IMG/VR virus record: IMGVR_UViG_3300021389_000162
Span: 1 to 23,012 of that record
DNA: 23,012 nt
Source: a virus
Direction: 5' to 3' (one strand)
Positions 22,914 through 23,012 of this stretch are shown piece after piece. A program made the position numbers and the translations under genes. Below the pieces are notes generated by a model. It ran no database searches and was not told the DNA's origin. It saw only the letters and a program-made list of their open reading frames with translations. Within the stretch, counting starts at the first letter, position 1. Each line of letters begins with the position of its first letter.

Positions 22914-23012
22914 CAAGGCCTACTGCACTATTATAAGTTGATACTCTATATAACTCAGCATAACTGTTAGAATATTGTCCACCAGATGCATATGCAGCAA
23001 GTTGATGATTCC
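22909..23012 (-). CDS. C-terminal end of an unknown protein (partial)
   Basis: An open frame runs in from the right edge and ends at a TAA whose bases are part of the CATAAATA box. The last 33 residues read NHQLAAYASGGQYSNSYAEL and YRVSTYNSAVGLA. This is too little to name a family. The position in front of structural genes and the Ser/Tyr/Asn-rich composition suggest another virion protein. Confidence 0.6.
   Translation of the reverse strand, partial: NHQLAAYASGGQYSNSYAELYRVSTYNSAVGLA

Noticed and set aside
1-23012. tRNA genes, CRISPR arrays, homing endonucleases, insertion sequences
   Set aside because: Nearly every base is in a structural or packaging gene, and no such pattern was found on either strand.

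Overview
The window is a stretch of the late structural region of a T4-like (Straboviridae/Kyanoviridae-type) tailed phage, most likely a marine myovirus or a metagenomic contig of one. The proof is a recognisable set of T4 core genes in T4 order on the minus strand: neck proteins gp13 and gp14, tail sheath stabiliser gp15, small terminase gp16 and large terminase gp17. The surrounding fibre-like proteins resemble those of cyanophages and pelagiphages (N-terminal modules such as MAIRKIGTRAIG, MASTLTVDNI and MPYLGSTP). The host cannot be decided from this window. The sequence is AT-rich by eye, and no tRNA, CRISPR array, insertion sequence or integrase was seen.

All genes are on the minus strand, so transcription runs from high to low coordinates. 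Genes are packed with 0-40 bp gaps or overlaps, and no gene-free stretch exceeds 300 bp. In transcription order: (1) 23012-16948 holds the tail of an unknown protein, three short virion proteins, and two copies of a triplet (attachment-module fibre, tail-assembly-chaperone-like protein, fibre tip) separated by a 51-aa zinc-ribbon-like gene, then an 80-aa protein. (2) 16919-13623 is a 1098-aa multidomain adhesin. (3) 13562-9658 is a four-gene fibre unit in the place where T4 carries wac, including a protein with a cupredoxin-like domain. (4) 9630-7229 is gp13-gp14-gp15. (5) 7202-4803 holds five inserted small genes (two C1q-like proteins, two slender fibre proteins and a third chaperone-like protein). 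(6) 4795-1 is gp16, an inserted 1125-aa adhesin paralogous to region 2, and the N-terminal 327 residues of gp17.

Six boxes matching T4/cyanophage late promoters (NATAAATA or CTAAATA) lie 20-28 bp before start codons. They divide the region into late transcription units, and several are fused to the stop codon of the preceding gene. Functionally, the core genes package DNA and build the neck and tail. Most of the remaining coding capacity looks like an unusually large, duplicated and modular set of host-recognition proteins threaded between core genes that are adjacent in T4.
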